Source: Dryas octopetala
Taxonomy: Eukaryota > Streptophyta > Magnoliopsida > Rosales > Rosaceae
DNA: 64,000 nt
Reading direction: 5' to 3'
Assembly (NCBI GenBank): GCA_963921425.1
Contig: OY992834.1
Location: 17,868,941-17,932,940, forward strand
Part shown: positions 47,501-58,966 of the stretch, in pieces
Numbering within the stretch: the first letter of the stretch is position 1
Layout: each line of letters opens with the position of its first letter
The notes under the pieces: generated by a model
The model's input: only the letters and a program-made list of their open reading frames with translations
What the model was told of the DNA's origin: nothing
Database searches by the model: none
Translations under genes and position numbers: made by a program

Positions 47501-49783
47501 CTACCTCTTTCATAGATTAGCTTTTTGTTCCCTTTACACTTTTAATGTTTTTTTTTTTTTTTCTTTATTCTAAGATTTATCTGTGCATACGGTTTTGTGT
47601 ACGTTTTGTAACTATAAAGAATGCATACCTGACCATGTGAACCTTCACCTAGTAATGTTGAGTCATCAAAGTTATTGGTAGCTTCCTTTAGCTCCTCCAA
47701 AGCAAAAGTTCTATAAGCAGGAAGGCTAGCTCCCATCTTCATTGTTTCTGATATATATTCTGCAAAGAAAGGATTTATTATAGTGCCATTACCAAGAAGT
47801 GGTAATGCTAATCTATTTATCTTCTCCCAAACTTTGAATTGAGAAAGAAAGATTCCTTGCCTTAATGTATAATAAGCCAGAATTCAATAGTTGATACATG
47901 ATTAATGAAAATCAAAATGCGTCTTAGGATGATTCACGAATTGTAAATCGCTGATTGAGCATGTAAAAGTGTGTCATTTTAAATTAAAGAACATCCAACC
48001 GAACAAGATTTACCATATTCTCCATATATCTGGATATGCAATGTGGAAAAAGAAAAAAGCTCTGTATCTTTTTTCTAACCTAAAGACTCTAAAGTAAACT
48101 AATATGAGCTTTTCTGTAACTTCAAATTTCCTTGTCCAAATTGGCTAGCAATATAGTTATTGGAAATTTTTTTTTGTAAGTGGTAGTTCTTGGACTTCTC
48201 CATAATTTCAAACTTTTATGCTACTCAAAAATAAAAATAACACCACATGGAAAGTTTGCTAATTTAAGTCGTTATTTTCTTTATATTTTTATTCCAAACT
48301 CTAAATTTCATCTGAAGAATAAGCCTTAAGCCCTGTACATGAAAGAGAGCAGGAAAAGTTGGTTCCAAAGAAACAACTGCAAAAAGGAAATCCTTTTCCT
48401 CATCATACAAATGATGGAAAGGAAGGAAATGTTGGACTTACTTGCATCTGAGAGTAGCTTAGCTGTGTTCACTGCTGACACGGTGTCTGTAATTAACCTT
48501 GTTTGTGGAGTTTTGACGGTGTGCTCGCCATATAACCTCTTAACAGCCATGAAAACTACACCAACAACTGCAATTGCACCCACAAGACCTCCCAGTACTG
48601 CACTTGATGCAACAACTTGTTTAGAATGAGGTCTCTTATGCTTTTCCTTAGTAGGCGGTATTTGCACTGCCAGAGCTTCATTGTGGCACAAGTTAGAAGG
48701 GTGCTGCTTCTGATCTTCATGTGTCAAACAATTCTCAGAATACAGAATAATCCTGCTCTTTGAATCCATTTTCAGACAAGTGGGCAAGGCCCCAGTCAGA
48801 AGATTTGAGGACAAATTGACAAAAGCAAGCTCAGCATTGCAAGACATGTTCTGGAAGAGTACCCCAGTGAATTTATTTCCAGCAATGTCAAGATAACTAA
48901 TGGAAGGCAGTGACAATAATGATGGCAGAAATGGCCCTACAAATCCATTCAATGATATGTCAAGCTTCTGAAGCTGATAACAGGAGCTTAATGTAGCAGT
49001 CTGGATTCCCAAGCGAAACTTGTTCTTTCTGAGCACAAGGGTGACTAACTTGTTAGGCAAACTGGGAAAATGAGGCCCAAAATAGTTGTCCTCCAAATCA
49101 AGAACTTGCAAGTTTGTCAAGTTGGTAAGATCAGGCACTTCCCCTGAAAAGTAGTTGTTTGAGATGGAGAGAACTCTGAGGGTTTGCAAAGATGCCAAAG
49201 AAAGTGGCAGAGACCCATCGAGCATATTGTGTTTCAAACTTAGCACAGACAACACTGGTAGTGAACTTTTCCAAATTGGAACTTGGCCAGTGAACTTGTT
49301 ATGGTCAAGAATGAGTGTCTGAAGGTTCCTCAGAGATGAAATTTGCAGTGGGATGGAACCACTCAAATAATTTGTGCTTACATTGAGTATCTCCAGTGAA
49401 GATAAATGGCCAATAGTAGAAGGCATTGGCCCCCACAAACCAAGAGAAACCAGAGAAAGTACTTTCAAGCTTGGTAGGCCAACAAGAGTAGCAATGAAAG
49501 TGTGTGCAGAGAAATCATGAGGCAGTGGAGGAAACCCATTGCCAGTAATGTGAAGTTGGGTTATGTTGCCTTCATAACATGAAAGAGTCAGAGATGGGGT
49601 TGGTTCAATGTTGCAGAAGTCTCTGCTGTTGTTGAATCTCCTGGTTAAGGCTGGTGGGTAGTTGAGAAGCTGCTGGATCTTCAGAAGGGTTTGTGACTGG
49701 GAGGGTTGTAGTTGGTTTGAGTGATGGACAGAAAGGAAAACTATCAACAGAAGAAGATAAGCTGGTTTTTCCATTGCAACCAT
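44567..49783 (-). CDS. LRR receptor-like pseudokinase (At3g03770-like)
   Basis: Seven exons join in frame to 780 codons plus stop: 49783-48442, 47759-47629, 46850-46610, 46144-45939, 45846-45797, 45176-45065 and 44827-44567. Layout: signal peptide (about 1-25), leucine-rich repeats (about 100-360, for example LSLKHNMLDGSLPLSLASL), a transmembrane helix (about 390-413), then a kinase-like domain. The kinase is degenerate: the VAIK lysine is arginine (VAIRCLKMRK, Arg506), the HRD loop reads TGIVPGVTSNN and the DFG site reads ISSYNMPLL. A glycine loop GEGSHGQ remains. This agrees with the family annotated in Arabidopsis as probable inactive LRR receptor-like kinases At3g03770/At5g14210. It should sit in the plasma membrane and work by binding partners rather than by phosphorylation; the ligand is unknown. 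The frame also opens at Met 49774, four codons in. Confidence 0.95.
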
Positions 49784-50761
49784 TAATGAAATGGTTAGAT
49801 GAGTCTTCTGTGAGGTTTAAAGAAGTACAAGACCCAAGCTGAAGAAACAGTACCACTGATAAAATGAAATTACTGAATCTTTGTTTCCCCTTGTTGCTCT
49901 TTGTTATTTTGCCTTCTATGATTCTTCTTTTCAGGGCTATACTCAGTTCTTGGCTTGTAGAAAAGCTTAAACCCAGATTTTGGGGAATGAGAAAACTAGA
50001 TTTTGCTAGCAAATATGATGACAGTTTCAATTGCATCAAACTGACTTATTAGCCCTTTAAAATAGTTTCTCAGTTTGTTGATTTTTTTTATGGGTCCTGT
50101 TTGCTAATTAAAGTTCTGAACCCAACTACTTAGTGTGCTAATTATGTAAAGTACTTCTGTACCACCTAGCTACTGTTTGTTAGATTCTATCTTAAATAAT
50201 TCCACTTCATGGGTCTGAAAACATAGGGCTTCTCTTTTCAACAATAATTTAAACCGCTCTTTGCCTCCTCTATCCCAATCAATTTTTTATTGTGATCTGA
50301 ATATTACATGATAGTATAATATTATTAATCTCCTCAAATTATAGTACATGTAAAATTATAAATATCTAAAATTTTAAATCCTAAACAATAATTATAATTA
50401 AAATTAATTGATAACATCACGTAGTATTAGTGTTACACAAAAAAAAATTTCATTCTATTCCCATCTGAAAATTGAACATATAAAAGAGAATAAGCATAAG
50501 ATAAGAGCATCACCAAAGAATGGGCAAATACATAAGCTAAAAATGTCCTTTACTAATTAATGTGGCATTTTAACATAAAAATTTGTTATTTTAAAAGTTT
50601 GTCACTCCAATGAATAAGATAAATATTTAGAGCAAACATTATTTTATTAATTTAATAAAAGTTACTTTATTGGAATTAATGAAATAATAAAAATATTAAA
50701 TTATTTTATTAGTTGAATAGTAAGTGAGGCTCAATTTGCTCTAGTTTGATATTGGGTTAAA
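49784..50761. other. Leader and upstream region of the pseudokinase gene
   Basis: About 49784-50050 is the probable 5' UTR and proximal promoter of the minus-strand gene; beyond that, AT-rich sequence without features. A 144-codon minus-strand frame overlapping the gene start (49605-50039) is out of frame with the kinase and not supported. Confidence 0.45.
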
Positions 50762-51309
50762 GAGAAAATTACAGATTTAGTCCAATTATTTTATATCTAA
50801 TTTAATTTTGGTCCACAATCTTTTTTAAGTTCTGTTTTAGTCTACTAATTGTTTCACTTGTTCAATAAACGTTCAGATTTGTTTTCTCAAATTTGGCATG
50901 TCTTTTACCCTATCAAATCTCACCCAAATTTAGCAAACATATATTTGTTTTAAAGCTATACATTTCTTCTTTACAACGATATAAAGATCATTCAAATTGG
51001 AGTTCTAAAACTCAAGATAATTGACCCCAAAGTAGGGTACCCGAAACTGCCAATTTTTCAAACTTCACTCAATCTCAATTCTTTTAGATTCTAATACTCC
51101 AAATTTGTTTTTATGACTAAGAAATGATGAAATATAATTTATACTTCAATTATAATTGAAGAAAACACAACTCAAAGAATTTAAAGTCACAAATTTAGAC
51201 CTTTATTAAATAAATAAAACAATTGGTGAACCAAAACAGAACTTAAAAAAAATCGTGGACCAAAATTAAACTAGGTATAAAATAAGTTGACCAAATCTGT
51301 AATTTCCTC
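50762..51309. mobile_element. Long-TIR MULE-like element, different termini
   Basis: A 548-bp element with TIRs of over 120 bp: left GAGAAAATTACAGATTTAGT, inverted right GAGGAAATTACAGATTTGGT, both continuing into TTTAATTTTGGTCCAC and AAGTTCTGTTTT. Flanks TTGGGTTAAA (50752-50761) and TTGGATTAAA (51310-51319) form a 10-bp target duplication with one mismatch. Inside, one arm carries the TTTTAAAGCTATACATTTC and CCCCAAAGTAGGGTACCCGA core seen in the foldback MULEs at 6427 and 17601. Confidence 0.8.
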
Positions 51310-51319
51310 TTGGATTAAA

Positions 51320-51864
51320 TATACCTTATTTTTCTTTTAGGTTAAATTTAACATTTGATTTGCTCTATTTATTTAGAGTCCAAAATCTAATATGGCACTA
51401 TAAATAAACTTTGCCCCATCAATTGTCTCATTCATCAGTGATGCTCTAAGCAGACAAAATTGAGAAAAACTTATTTGCACCAGTGCCATTGAGGTGGCAT
51501 CCCGATACAGAGAGAAGGTTAAGCAAAGGGTGGGTTCCACTGATGCCCACCCTTCTTTCTGTACTGGGATGTCACCTTAATGGTACCGTTGCAGGCAAGT
51601 TTTTTTCGACTAAATTACACCAAAGAAAGCTAGTAATTTTTTTTTGGTCAGAAAAGAAAGCTAGTAATTAAGCAGAGTCCATGGTCCATACAGTTCACAT
51701 GAAGTAGATAAGCAATTAATGCACTGCATATGGGCATCTTCATCAAAAGTAGCTTCTCTGCATGACCCAAGAATAATAAATTAGGAAGTCCTCAAAAGTA
51801 GTAATGGCGTATTGAAGTTGAGAGCTTCTCTGCATGACCCAAGTGCCAAAGAAAAATAGATTAT
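51320..51864. other. Intergenic up to the retrotransposon
   Basis: No gene. A short inverted repeat is visible at 51490-51590 (GAGGTGGCATCCCGATACAG against CTGTACTGGGATGTCACCTT, imperfect), and GAGCTTCTCTGCATGACCCA occurs twice in full or in part near 51750 and 51820. Confidence 0.4.
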
Positions 51865-52943
51865 TGTTTGTGGGAAAACCCACATCGACCCGAACAGCCA
51901 ATCACAGCTCGACACGTGGCTGGTCAAACATCCACCTCGGAGTTGATTCTCAGTGGTCAAACTTTGACTTCCACGTCATCACTGATCAGCACTTCCTCTA
52001 CCAGCTCAGACCGGATCTCCACACCGCCCCTCCTTGTTCGGTCCGAGCCGAACCGATGATCTTCCTTGGGATCGAGTGTCCATCTTCCCACGATCATCCC
52101 GGCTCGGCTCGGCTCGGCACACGAGATGGCTTCCTTCCGAGTTCTGGCGTCGACCAGTTAGGGCTCGGAAAGACTCCAATCTATGGACCGGCTCGGCTTG
52201 GAGTCCCATGCCCGATCCGACCACATATGGACTTCGTGTCTTCGCATGGGAACATATGTTCGTATCGGCTCGGCTCGGCTCTCCGCCGCCATTCCCAGGA
52301 AGATCACGCTGGGACGAACCGCCACACTTAAATGCACCTGACACATTCTTCTGACAGATAGAATATCAGGCCTGCATTCATGAATGTTGGAGCAGTCTAC
52401 CTGAACCTTCCAACCTTGCATTTAATGGAGCATTCAATGCAGCATTCAATGCAGCATTGAATGCTGAGGAAGCAAGCAGCTGAGCATGCAACTAGGTCTG
52501 ACCAGGTGCGTGGGTCTTTGGCAACCATTCATTCACATGCAGGTATCTTGCTCATTAAGGTTTCCTTTGCTTATATATATACCAAGTCATATGCACAAAA
52601 TGGGGCACCTAGCAATCCACCAATATACACGCAAAAACACTTGCATTCCCTTCTACAAAAAAAAGCCTACCCAACTTGCTGAGAATAACCCAGAACATTT
52701 GCCTTGTTCTTCCCATTCTCCCAAGTTCTTCCTTTGTTCTTCCTCACCCACCATCAAACATCATCACTGATTTCATCATCGGAGTGTGTTTGGCTGGTAC
52801 CACACCGGTCCATCTCCTTTGATCTTGTTTTGTCTACAGGAAGATCTCAACCAGCATCCACTTCATCATCCAACAAAGCACCTGATCAGCCAGGTCAACT
52901 TATCTAAGTTGTTGCATCTACCTTACGAGAATTTGCATCAACA
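51865..52943 (+). repeat. 5' LTR
   Basis: It begins TGTTTGTGGGAAAACCCACA and ends TTGCATCAACA (TG..CA). It matches 63064-64000 throughout the part visible there, except for an extra 12-bp unit (AGCATTCAATGC) in the run near 52440. GGCTCGGCTCGGCTCGG runs occur in the U3 part. Confidence 0.95.
52571..52581 (+). promoter_or_regulatory. LTR TATA box
   Basis: TTATATATATA in the LTR, about 370 bp before its end; the same motif is at about 63758-63768 in the 3' LTR. Likely directs the genomic retrotransposon transcript. Confidence 0.6.
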
Positions 52944-52945
52944 GA

Positions 52946-52964
52946 TTGGCGCCGTCTGTGGGAA
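52946..52964 (+). other. Primer binding site
   Basis: TTGGCGCCGTCTGTGGGAA lies two to three bases after the 5' LTR, the position and sequence type common in plant Ty3/gypsy elements. I do not assign the primer tRNA. Confidence 0.75.
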
Positions 52965-53026
52965 GCTGACTTCAGCCGTTGTGTTCATCACCGCAAACGC
53001 TAAGCTCTTCCTCCACGCAAGTCATC

Positions 53027-56000
53027 ATGACTACCATATTTCGGGACACCAGTTCTTCTTCAGGAGCGTCTCAGAATGATGAACAGCATCAGCCTGAGAC
53101 ACCTGAGAAAACGAGGGGAGCACAACTCCCCAGGACGCCAAAGTCCAAAGGTCCCTCCAAGATCCGAGCCGCTCACAAACTCCTTAAGGAGAGTCAGCGA
53201 CATCTGGCCGCTGAGAATGCACTCCTGAAGCAGAATAACGAGCTGCTCGCAAAACAGGCCGAGCTGGCCGGGGAACTTGCACGCCACCGTGCTCAACTTG
53301 AGAATAGTGGGGGATCGGGCTTCCGATCACGCCGGACCCGAACCGAGCAGGAGGTCCTTTCGCCGTCTCCTTCTCGGCAAAGCACTCCTGCCGAGCCGAA
53401 CGACCAGACCGATCAGCAGGAATCGGATCACGTCTTCCCGGGCTTCGAGGACATGCCCCCGGCCGAACAGGCCGAATGCCTGAACGCCCACCGTCTTCTT
53501 CAGCAAAAACAGGCGGCTTTCGGGAAACGTGCCCCCAGGAATTCGGGCGGAGACCGTGCCGACCCGAACACAAATCGACAACCCCCGGCCCAATCAAGGT
53601 TGGGGGCCAACAGTCCTGCCGGTTCGGCCGAAACCAGGGGCCCGATTCGGAATAGACTCGGCCCTATCGCCAGTCAGGATCCTTCCCCATCAGGAACTTA
53701 CTCGGGGAGGCGATCAGTGAGCGACCGACTGGGGTCCACCATGATCATGTCGGATCGACAACCGGCAAGCGAGAGGCTCACTCGTCAGCCGGTGAGTGAG
53801 AGACTCGGCAACCAGGCCGAGTGCTCAGGGGAAAATGCGGCCGAGCCGACCCCGCCCAATGTGGAAAATCTTGTTCGGACTTTGGTCCAGGACCAGATCC
53901 GAAGCGTCCACGATCGGCTCGGACATGTCGAGGTCTCCAGGGGGTATACCGGTAGAGCCGACCACGGGGAGGAACTTCCCCTCCCGTACACCAGCAGAAT
54001 CATGGATGCTGAGGTCTCCCGCGACACCAAGCCCCCCAAGATGGATCAGTATGACGGGACCAAGGATCCCTACGACCATCTTGACAGCTTCAGATACGCC
54101 ATGGAGGCCCGCCAGGCATCTGAAGCCACGAAGTGCAGAATTTTCCCTTCGACCTTGAAGGGCTCGGCTCGGGGTTGGTTCCGAACCCTCCAACCGAACT
54201 CCATCGACTCCTTCTCCGACCTCCGGAGGGCCTTCCTGGCGAGATATCGGGTTGTATCCGAACGACTCTACAACTTGAACGATATGTCGCTCATCAAGCA
54301 GCAGGAGGGGGAGAGCCTCAAGGCCTATCTGATCCGCTTCAACATCGAATATACGAAGTGCGACGATTGCGACGATAGGTCAGCTAAGAATGCCCTCATG
54401 CAAGGCCTGCACGCCGGGGGACTCCGTTCCCACTTGATGAGGAATCCTCCCTCCACTTACGATGAGCTTTCTGCCGAAGCCACTAAGTGGGCGCGGGCTG
54501 AGGAGTGGGATGCTCAGGTGGAGGCCCTGAATCCCAGGCCGACCTCGGCCAAGAGGAAGGAGGGAGAGGTCGCAAGTCCCAAACCCCAGGTCCAACCCAA
54601 GAAGACCAGGACCGAGGAGCCACGCCAACTTCTGGGCAAGGGACCCAAGTTTGTCCAGTACACGGAGTACACTCCCCTCAACGCCGGTCTGAAGACAATC
54701 TACTCCAAGGTCAAGGACCAACTCCCAGTCGCAAGGGAGATCAAGGGACCACCCCCAGACAAAATCAAGGAGGACGTCTTCTGCAAATACCATTCCAATC
54801 ACGGCCACGTCACGGGTGATTGCTACGCCCTCCGCGACGGGATTGAGACTCTTGCCCGGGCGGGTAAGATCAATCAATTCCTGGCCGGTGGGCCTAGGGT
54901 ACCCAAGGCCGCGCCGAAGAAGCCCACCAACACCATCGAGGTCCAGGATGCTGCCATCGGATCGATCGGGGGGGGACCAACCTTCGTGGGGAACTCGAAC
55001 CGATCCCAGAAGGAGTATGTCAGACAGGCGGCTCAAGCACACGAGTCCCTGTCGATCCAGGCGGGTCAGCCCAGCACTTCCAAAAGACAGCGGAAGGACT
55101 GGGCACCGGTCACCTTTGAGCCAAACGAGGCAAACGAGATCATCTTCCCCCACTATGATCCGGTCGTCATAGTGGCTGAGGTGGCCGGAACAACCATCGC
55201 GCGTTCCTTCGTCGATGGAGGGAGCTCAGTCAACATCCTCTACCACTCTGCGTTCGCGCAGATGGGCATCGGCGAGGATAAGCTGGAGACCGATACACCT
55301 GCCTTGGTCGGGTTCGGGGGAGAAGTGGTTCAGCCCCTCGGACACATCTACCTTCCCCTTTCGCTCGGGAAGGGGCCGATCAAGAAGACCTGCATGACGT
55401 ACTTCATTGTCGTCAAGCGGCCGTCAGCCTACAACATCATTCTGGGCAGACCGGCTCTAGTCGACCTTGACTGCATCGTCCATTACGCCAACCTTCTCAT
55501 CAAATGTCCGGTGGGCGACGACTGCATTGTCATTCAGGGAGACCAGTGCTCGGCTCGGTCATGCTACGCCGCTTCGATCAAGCAGAAGGGTCAGCTGCCG
55601 AACTCGCAGGAGCTTGACTCTATCGCCGATTCGGGCAGGTGGCCGAGGGCGGAGACATTCGACTTCACTTCCGAGCCGAGCTCAGATTCTCGGCCCCTCC
55701 CCGCCGAGGCTTGGGAGGAAGTGCCGATCTCGGCCGAGACACCGGATCGGCTCGTCCGAGTGGGGACTCAGACCAGCCCCGAGCAGCGCTCCGCCATAAT
55801 TGACTTCCTCCGTGCCAACGCGGAAGTGTTCGCCTGGTCTTACGATGACATGCCAGGCATATCGTCTGACGTGATCACCCACAGGCTGAACACGGACCCG
55901 GGATGCAAACCGGTCCGTCAGAAGAGGAGGTCATACGACCCGGTTCGATACGCCGCCATGGCTGAAGAGGTAACCAAGTTGCAAAACAACGGGTTCATCC

Positions 56001-58966
56001 GGGAGGTCAACTACCCCGACTGGCTCGCCAACGTGGTCATGGTGAAAAAGAACAATGGGAAGTGGAGGATGTGCGTGGACTTCACCGATCTGAACAGGGC
56101 TTGTCCCAAGGATAGTTTTCCCTTGCCCAGAATAGATCAGCTCGTCGATGCAACAGCAGGACATCAGCTCCTCAGTTTCATGGACGCCTACTCTGGATAC
56201 AACCAGATCCTGATGCACAAGTCCGACCAGGAAGGCACATCTTTCATAACTGATCGCGGCATGTACTGCTACAAGGTCATGCCCTTCGGCCTCAAAAACG
56301 CCGGAGCCACCTATCAAAGGCTGGTCAACCACATGTTCAGATCTTCCATCGGCAAATCCGTAGAGGTTTACGTGGATGACATGCTGGTCAAGAGCATCAA
56401 GGCGGACGATCACGTCAAGGACCTCTCAGACATGTTCGGAGTCCTGAAGGAGTATCAGATGCGGCTGAACCCAGCCAAATGTATCTTTGGGGTTCGGTCA
56501 GGAAAGTTCCTGGGCTACCTGGTCAGCCAACGGGGGATTGAAGCCAATCCGGAGAAGATCCAGGCTTTGATCAACATGAAGTCCCCAAGGACACGCAAGG
56601 AAATCCAGAGTCTGACTGGAAGAGTTGCCGCCCTGAACCGGTTCATCTCAAAATCTACTGACCGGTGCCTCCCTTTCTTCAAAGCCTTAAGGGGAGCAGG
56701 GAAGAGCATAGAATGGACCCCCCAATGCGAGCAGGCCTTTCAAGATCTGAAAAGGCACATGGGGGAACCTCCCATCTTATCCAAACCAGAGGAAGGTGAA
56801 GAACTTTTCCTCTACCTTTCTGTTTCAGACTCGGCTCTCAGCTCGGTCCTGGTGAGGGAGGTCGGCGGTGTACAACACCCCGTCTTCTACACGAGCCGAG
56901 CCCTCGCCGATGCCGAGACCAGGTATCCAAAATTCGAGAAGATGGCTCTCGCCCTGGTCAGCTCGGCTCGGAAACTGAGACCCTACTTCCAGGCTCATTC
57001 TATCGTTGTCTTGACGGATCAGCCGCTCAGACAAATCCTAGCAAAACCTGAGACTTCAGGTCGGCTCATCAAGTGGTCAATCGAGCTCGGCGAATTTGAC
57101 ATCATCTACCGTCCCAGGACGGCCATCAAAGGTCAGGCCATGTCAGACTTCATCTGTGAGTCGACCACCTCGACGGAGGATCCACCGCGCGCCGACGCTA
57201 TGCCAGCAGCAGCTGATCCGAACAAAATCTGCGAACGCGACCAGGTTGATCTCATTACCTGGACCCTCTATGTGGACGGATCTTCCAACGCCATGGGAAG
57301 CGGGGCCGGGCTTGTTCTGATCTCTCCAGAACAAGTTGTGATGGAGTATGCTCTTCGTTTCAGATTTCAAGCATCCAACAATGAAGCAGAGTATGAGGCA
57401 CTCATCGCCGGGCTCAGATTGGCAAAAGAGCTCGGCGCGATCAAACTAAACATCTTCAGCGACTCCCAGCTAATCGTCAATCAGATTTTGGGAGAGTATG
57501 AGACTCGAGAGCCTAGCATGACTGCTTACCTCGAGAAGACTCGTCTGCTACTTGGAAACTTCCACGAATACAGAATATCTCAAATCCCGAGGGCAGAGAA
57601 CTGCAGAGCCGACGCCTTGGCGCGCCTGGCTTCGGCCACAGACACCGGATCCGCCAGGCATGTTCCAGTCGAAATCCTGGACAGACCTAGCACCGCCGAA
57701 ACCGAGGCCACGGTTATGCAAACCGAGGCCGAGCCGAACTGGATGACGCCGATCATCACCTACTTGGTCTCCGGGATCCTCCCCCCAGAGAGGGATAAAG
57801 CACGTCTCATCAAAACGAGGTCGGCTCGGTTCAGCATGATCGATGGTCAGCTCTACAAGAGGAGTTTCTCCCTACCTTACTTGCGGTGTGTCACTCCCCA
57901 AGAAGGTCAGGATGTGCTGAGAGAAATCCACGAGGGGATATGCGGAAACCACTCGGGAGGAAGAACCCTCGCCTACAGGACGATCAGACAGGGTTACTTC
58001 TGGCCAACGCTGAACAAGGACGCAGATCATCTGTCTCGCGCTTGTATCAAGTGCCAGCAATTTGCCGCGGTTCCCCATCAACCTCCCCAATTGCTGACTT
58101 CCATATCCAGCCCCTGGCCGTTCGCGCAGTGGGGACTCGATCTGATCGGTCCTATGCCGAAAGCTAAAGGGCAAGTCACCATGGCGGTGGTAGCAGTCGA
58201 CTACTTCACCAAATGGGCCGAGGCCGAGCCCCTGGCCACAACCACAGCCGAACGGATGGAGACCTTCGTCTGGAAGAACATCATTTGCCGGTTCGGCATG
58301 CCGCACACCATCATTGCGGACAATGGCAAGCAGTTCGACTGCAAGAAGTTCAGGAGTTTTTGTTCACGTCTGAACATCAACTTGCGCTTCACCGCGCCAT
58401 ACCATCCGCAGTCGAACGGACAGGTCGAGGCCATCAACAAGATCATCAAGAAAACCCTCAAGACTAAACTAGATAAGGCTAAGGGAAATTGGCCTGAACT
58501 CCTGCCAGAGGTACTTTGGTCCTACCGAACTTCCTATCGCAACTCCACGAAGGAAACTCCCTATGCGTTGGCGTTCGGAGCTGACGCCGTCGTCCCGGTC
58601 GAAATGGGGACTCCTTCATTCCGGACCGGCACGTACAATCCCGAGACCAATGACGCCGGACTTCGGCTCGGCCTGGACATGATCGAGGAGAGACGAACCG
58701 ACGCCGATCTCTGCCGAGCCGCCTACCAACAAAGGGTAGCCAAATATTACAATCAAAGGGTCAGACCCAGAAGCTTCGGATTGGGCAATCTCGTCATGAA
58801 AAAGAATCCCCTTGCTATCAAAGAGAGCTCATTCGATCCGAACTGGACCGGACCATATAGAATCACGGGCATAGTCAAGCCCGGCACTTACAACTTGGCC
58901 ACTCTGGCTGGGAAGCCTCTCAAGCATAGCTGGAACGCTGAACACTTGAAGACTTATTACCAGTAA
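53027..58966 (+). CDS. Gag-Pol polyprotein, Tat-type Ty3/gypsy
   Basis: One uninterrupted frame of 1979 codons; the ATG at 53027 is the first in frame. Domains in order: coiled-coil-like N-terminus (about 40-90), gag (DHLDSFRYAMEARQASEATK ... FSDLRRAFLARY, about 340-410) with CKYHSNHGHVTGDCYAL, aspartic protease (SFVDGGSSVNILY, Asp730), reverse transcriptase (YVDDMLVKS, from residue 1115), gypsy RNase H (FLYLSVSDSALSSVLVRE ... VVLTDQPL), a second archaeal-type RNase H (LYVDGSSNAMGSGAG, Asp1417; NNEAEYEALIAGL), then integrase with an HHCC finger (HEGICGNHSGG ... CIKCQQ) and a D,D35E triad (Asp1705, Asp1765, Glu1801), ending in a GPYRI module. All catalytic motifs are present. Makes capsid protein and the enzymes for reverse transcription and integration; no stop separates gag and pol. 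Confidence 0.97.
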   Translation: MTTIFRDTSSSSGASQNDEQHQPETPEKTRGAQLPRTPKSKGPSKIRAAHKLLKESQRHLAAENALLKQNNELLAKQAELAGELARHRAQLENSGGSGFRSRRTRTEQEVLSPSPSRQSTPAEPNDQTDQQESDHVFPGFEDMPPAEQAECLNAHRLLQQKQAAFGKRAPRNSGGDRADPNTNRQPPAQSRLGANSPAGSAETRGPIRNRLGPIASQDPSPSGTYSGRRSVSDRLGSTMIMSDRQPASERLTRQPVSERLGNQAECSGENAAEPTPPNVENLVRTLVQDQIRSVHDRLGHVEVSRGYTGRADHGEELPLPYTSRIMDAEVSRDTKPPKMDQYDGTKDPYDHLDSFRYAMEARQASEATKCRIFPSTLKGSARGWFRTLQPNSIDSFSDLRRAFLARYRVVSERLYNLNDMSLIKQQEGESLKAYLIRFNIEYTKCDDCDDRSAKNALMQGLHAGGLRSHLMRNPPSTYDELSAEATKWARAEEWDAQVEALNPRPTSAKRKEGEVASPKPQVQPKKTRTEEPRQLLGKGPKFVQYTEYTPLNAGLKTIYSKVKDQLPVAREIKGPPPDKIKEDVFCKYHSNHGHVTGDCYALRDGIETLARAGKINQFLAGGPRVPKAAPKKPTNTIEVQDAAIGSIGGGPTFVGNSNRSQKEYVRQAAQAHESLSIQAGQPSTSKRQRKDWAPVTFEPNEANEIIFPHYDPVVIVAEVAGTTIARSFVDGGSSVNILYHSAFAQMGIGEDKLETDTPALVGFGGEVVQPLGHIYLPLSLGKGPIKKTCMTYFIVVKRPSAYNIILGRPALVDLDCIVHYANLLIKCPVGDDCIVIQGDQCSARSCYAASIKQKGQLPNSQELDSIADSGRWPRAETFDFTSEPSSDSRPLPAEAWEEVPISAETPDRLVRVGTQTSPEQRSAIIDFLRANAEVFAWSYDDMPGISSDVITHRLNTDPGCKPVRQKRRSYDPVRYAAMAEEVTKLQNNGFIREVNYPDWLANVVMVKKNNGKWRMCVDFTDLNRACPKDSFPLPRIDQLVDATAGHQLLSFMDAYSGYNQILMHKSDQEGTSFITDRGMYCYKVMPFGLKNAGATYQRLVNHMFRSSIGKSVEVYVDDMLVKSIKADDHVKDLSDMFGVLKEYQMRLNPAKCIFGVRSGKFLGYLVSQRGIEANPEKIQALINMKSPRTRKEIQSLTGRVAALNRFISKSTDRCLPFFKALRGAGKSIEWTPQCEQAFQDLKRHMGEPPILSKPEEGEELFLYLSVSDSALSSVLVREVGGVQHPVFYTSRALADAETRYPKFEKMALALVSSARKLRPYFQAHSIVVLTDQPLRQILAKPETSGRLIKWSIELGEFDIIYRPRTAIKGQAMSDFICESTTSTEDPPRADAMPAAADPNKICERDQVDLITWTLYVDGSSNAMGSGAGLVLISPEQVVMEYALRFRFQASNNEAEYEALIAGLRLAKELGAIKLNIFSDSQLIVNQILGEYETREPSMTAYLEKTRLLLGNFHEYRISQIPRAENCRADALARLASATDTGSARHVPVEILDRPSTAETEATVMQTEAEPNWMTPIITYLVSGILPPERDKARLIKTRSARFSMIDGQLYKRSFSLPYLRCVTPQEGQDVLREIHEGICGNHSGGRTLAYRTIRQGYFWPTLNKDADHLSRACIKCQQFAAVPHQPPQLLTSISSPWPFAQWGLDLIGPMPKAKGQVTMAVVAVDYFTKWAEAEPLATTTAERMETFVWKNIICRFGMPHTIIADNGKQFDCKKFRSFCSRLNINLRFTAPYHPQSNGQVEAINKIIKKTLKTKLDKAKGNWPELLPEVLWSYRTSYRNSTKETPYALAFGADAVVPVEMGTPSFRTGTYNPETNDAGLRLGLDMIEERRTDADLCRAAYQQRVAKYYNQRVRPRSFGLGNLVMKKNPLAIKESSFDPNWTGPYRITGIVKPGTYNLATLAGKPLKHSWNAEHLKTYYQ

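Noticed and set aside
52006-52344. 112-codon minus-strand ORF in the 5' LTR, with an identical copy in the 3' LTR
   Set aside because: Identity of the two copies only reflects LTR duplication; no domain or promoter evidence.
54380-55153. 257-codon minus-strand ORF opposite gag-pol
   Set aside because: Shadow of the GC-rich gag-pol frame; no domain and no splice or promoter context, unlike the real antisense ORF further right.
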